This document shows positions 6,138 to 7,678 of a DNA stretch of 7,678 nt, one piece after another (the first letter of the stretch is position 1; each line of letters starts with the position of its first letter). The notes beneath the pieces were generated by a model, which did not search any database, was not told the origin of the DNA, and was given only the letters and a program-made list of their open reading frames with translations. A program made the position numbers and the translations under genes. Origin of the DNA: Deltaproteobacteria bacterium UBA2957 (GTDB lineage Bacteria > Myxococcota_A > UBA796); NCBI GenBank assembly GCA_002348535.1, contig DEBL01000394.1, forward strand, positions 15,200 to 22,877, in the 5' to 3' direction.

Positions 6138-7210
6138 CGCAATATCCGTTCAGCGAGTGGAGACCCCTTCGGTATCCACCGCTGCAGTCGGGGATCGACG
6201 ACCAGTGGCGCTTGTTGAAGCTCACCCACGGACCTGCAGCCGCTCAACAACGCAGCGATGCGAATTTCATCGATGACACGCTCGGCCATCGCCCGAACGC
6301 CATCGATGCCACCGGAGGCATGGGCCTGAAGGAACGGGCGCGCGATGCCCCCCACTGTGGCGCCGAGGGCGATCGCCTTGGCGACCATCAATCCATTCGA
6401 GACCCCTCCGGTGGCGCAGACACCGAGTTCCAAGCCTGAAAGCTGGGCGATGCTCGCACCGGTCGGTATGCCCCAGTCCCAAAAGGTGTTGCCGAGGTGC
6501 TGCTGCAACCCTTCAGCCCGCTGAGCCTCAACCGCGACCCAACTGGTGCCGCCTGAGCCGCTCGTGTCCACAAACTGCACGCCGAGCGTCTTCACACGCT
6601 CTCCCACGGATCGGGACAGACCGCAGCCCGTCTCTTTCACAATCACGGGAATCGGCATCTCCTGAACCAGACGTTCAATGGTGGCCAATCCGCCTGTGAA
6701 GTCGTTGTCACCTTCGGGTTGGACCACTTCCATCGCGGGGTTGAGGTGTACGCAGAGTGCGTCAACTCCAGAGATTGTTGTCATCTCCGTCAATGACGCC
6801 GTCGTTGCCTCCCGCGCTTGCACGACACCAATGTTTCCAAGAAGCAGTGCGTTCGGTGCAACATCACGGACCCGGTATCCATCGACGATGCCGTTGGAGA
6901 GCAGGGGTCGCTGCGAGCCGAACGCGAATCCAATGCCAAACTCCTCGGCGACGGTGGCGAGGTCGCGGTTGATGGTTTCAGCTCGGTCCACTCCGCCCGT
7001 CATGGCTGCCATCACCACCGGTGCCCGAAGGGTTTTTCCGGCAAAGTCGACGGTTAGGTCGACGTCAGCCACCGCCATCTCGGGCAGGGCGTCGTGAACG
7101 AATTCGACCGCATCGAGTAAGTTTGTCTTGTTGCGAAAATCGACATCGCCATCGATGCAGAGGTCGATGTGGTCTGCTTTGCGGCTGGATATGGCTGGTC
7201 GGTCTTTCAT
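6134..7210 (-). CDS. fni: Type 2 isopentenyl-diphosphate delta-isomerase (FMN-dependent)
   Basis: 358 residues, normal family length. It interconverts IPP and DMAPP in the cytoplasm using reduced FMN and Mg. Motifs in order: RKADH (10-14, substrate phosphate binding), MTGG (70-73) and GSQR (98-101, flavin/substrate pocket), HLNPAMEVVQPEGDNDF (155-171), KETGCG (192-197), DTSGSGGTSW (215-224), FWDWGIPT (243-250) and ATGGVSNG (266-273, FMN phosphate). Members usually carry Gln-Glu in HxNxxQE; here it reads Met160-Glu161 (codons 6731-6733 and 6728-6730), see findings. The ATG at 7210 lies 9 bases after the kinase stop with no Shine-Dalgarno match (the gap is C-rich in the coding sense), so expression probably depends on reinitiation. 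It stands between phosphomevalonate kinase and a peroxiredoxin, fitting a mevalonate-pathway operon. Family call near certain. Confidence 0.97.
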   Translation of the reverse strand: MKDRPAISSRKADHIDLCIDGDVDFRNKTNLLDAVEFVHDALPEMAVADVDLTVDFAGKTLRAPVVMAAMTGGVDRAETINRDLATVAEEFGIGFAFGSQRPLLSNGIVDGYRVRDVAPNALLLGNIGVVQAREATTASLTEMTTISGVDALCVHLNPAMEVVQPEGDNDFTGGLATIERLVQEMPIPVIVKETGCGLSRSVGERVKTLGVQFVDTSGSGGTSWVAVEAQRAEGLQQHLGNTFWDWGIPTGASIAQLSGLELGVCATGGVSNGLMVAKAIALGATVGGIARPFLQAHASGGIDGVRAMAERVIDEIRIAALLSGCRSVGELQQAPLVVDPRLQRWIPKGSPLAERILR

Positions 7211-7219
7211 GGGGGCGGT

Positions 7220-7678
7220 TTAACCCAGCAGCCGGGCAGGGCCCGCTACGTTGATTGGGATTGTGATTCGCTCGCGCTGCGACAGTGCTTGAAGGAAGCC
7301 TTGCTCAGATTCTTCATCCGGAAAGAGAGCGATGGCGCAATCACCACCTCCCGCCCCAGATGGTTTGGCCTCGCCCCCGTACTCACGGGCCAACCTGCGG
7401 ATGCTTGCGAGTGCCGGGGTCATGTACGGCACGCCGGTTTCAACGCTCATGTGCATCAACAAATCCGCGTTTTCGCCCAGCATGCGAATCGGATCCAGGT
7501 CGAAGTTCGACACAATCTCCGTTGAGGCCGCTACAAAATCGTCCCGATCGGTGGCCGCGAGGTACTGATCGATGCGTGGTTGGGTCTTCGCACTGGCCCC
7601 GGACCATACGACCACAGGGCAGAGGGGAGACATAGCAACAGCAGTGTGATTCTCGACTCTCAGCATGCCTCCGTGGAT
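7220..7678 (-). CDS. Phosphomevalonate kinase, C-terminal part (GHMP kinase family), 5' end cut by window
   Basis: The frame stays open to the window edge, so about 153 C-terminal residues are visible of a protein usually 330-370 long. The enzyme phosphorylates mevalonate-5-phosphate to the diphosphate with ATP. The diagnostic piece is KPSGAGGGDCAIAL (about 7325-7366), the third GHMP kinase motif in the form typical of phosphomevalonate kinases. An upstream VVWSGASAKTQ matches the VGWTGSPAST-type segment of this family. An internal ATG at 7666 has GGAGG-like sequence before it, but the family needs the upstream ATP-binding motifs, so I take it as internal. Mevalonate kinase or diphosphomevalonate decarboxylase are less likely because of the GAGGGDC form. 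It is first in the visible minus-strand operon, followed by the isomerase. Confidence 0.9.
   Translation of the reverse strand: MHGGMLRVENHTAVAMSPLCPVVVWSGASAKTQPRIDQYLAATDRDDFVAASTEIVSNFDLDPIRMLGENADLLMHMSVETGVPYMTPALASIRRLAREYGGEAKPSGAGGGDCAIALFPDEESEQGFLQALSQRERITIPINVAGPARLLG

Noticed and set aside
6678..7097. 139-residue plus-strand open frame opposite fni
   Set aside because: It is antisense to the isomerase motifs, and its composition (Ser/Ala/Arg/Pro) is typical of a shadow frame.
7655..7678. True start of the kinase at the ATG at 7666, with GGAGG-like sequence before it
   Set aside because: The frame is open to the edge, and the enzyme would lack the ATP-binding motifs of GHMP kinases. 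A window-edge truncation is the simpler explanation.

Overview
This window comes from a moderately GC-rich bacterial chromosome (my estimate by eye is high 50s percent). It holds eight protein genes packed head to tail, two of them cut by the window edges. I see no rRNA, tRNA, CRISPR array, transposase, integrase or phage gene. The mevalonate-route isoprenoid genes, pantothenate genes, an ACAA2-like thiolase and a GYF-like/proline-rich membrane protein together suggest a Myxococcota/Bradymonadota-type (old deltaproteobacterial) lineage. That placement is inference and needs a database search.

Layout: (1) Positions 1-2265, plus strand: the 3' part of a thiolase, then a 410-residue DRE-TIM metallolyase-family condensing enzyme 16 bases downstream. 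(2) Positions 2269-4264, minus strand: panB, panC and a small three-helix membrane protein. They are joined by one-base stop/start overlaps (TGATG, then TAATG), so they are very probably one translationally coupled operon. This operon converges on the first with only 3 bases between stop codons. (3) Positions 4265-4456: the only sizeable non-coding stretch, a divergent control region carrying three inverted repeats, one of them abutting the panB ribosome binding site. (4) Positions 4457-5605, plus strand: a membrane-anchored protein with a GYF-like N-terminal module, a proline-rich linker, one transmembrane helix and an unrecognised C-terminal domain. (5) Positions 5625-7678, minus strand: the C-terminal part of phosphomevalonate kinase, type 2 isopentenyl diphosphate isomerase (fni) and a PrxQ/BCP-like peroxiredoxin, with a 9-base gap and then a 4-base overlap.

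How they fit: phosphomevalonate kinase and the isomerase are late steps of the mevalonate route to IPP and DMAPP. The thiolase could supply acetoacetyl-CoA to the start of that route, though its gene lies in a different transcription unit. PanB and PanC make pantoate and then pantothenate, the precursor of the coenzyme A that the thiolase and mevalonate enzymes use. The region is therefore mostly core metabolism. I found no convincing new defence or mobile system. The points most worth a second look are the palindromes before panB, a Gln-to-Met change at a conserved position in the isomerase, the unassigned thiolase/DRE-TIM pair, the coupled small membrane protein after panC, and the GYF-like membrane protein.
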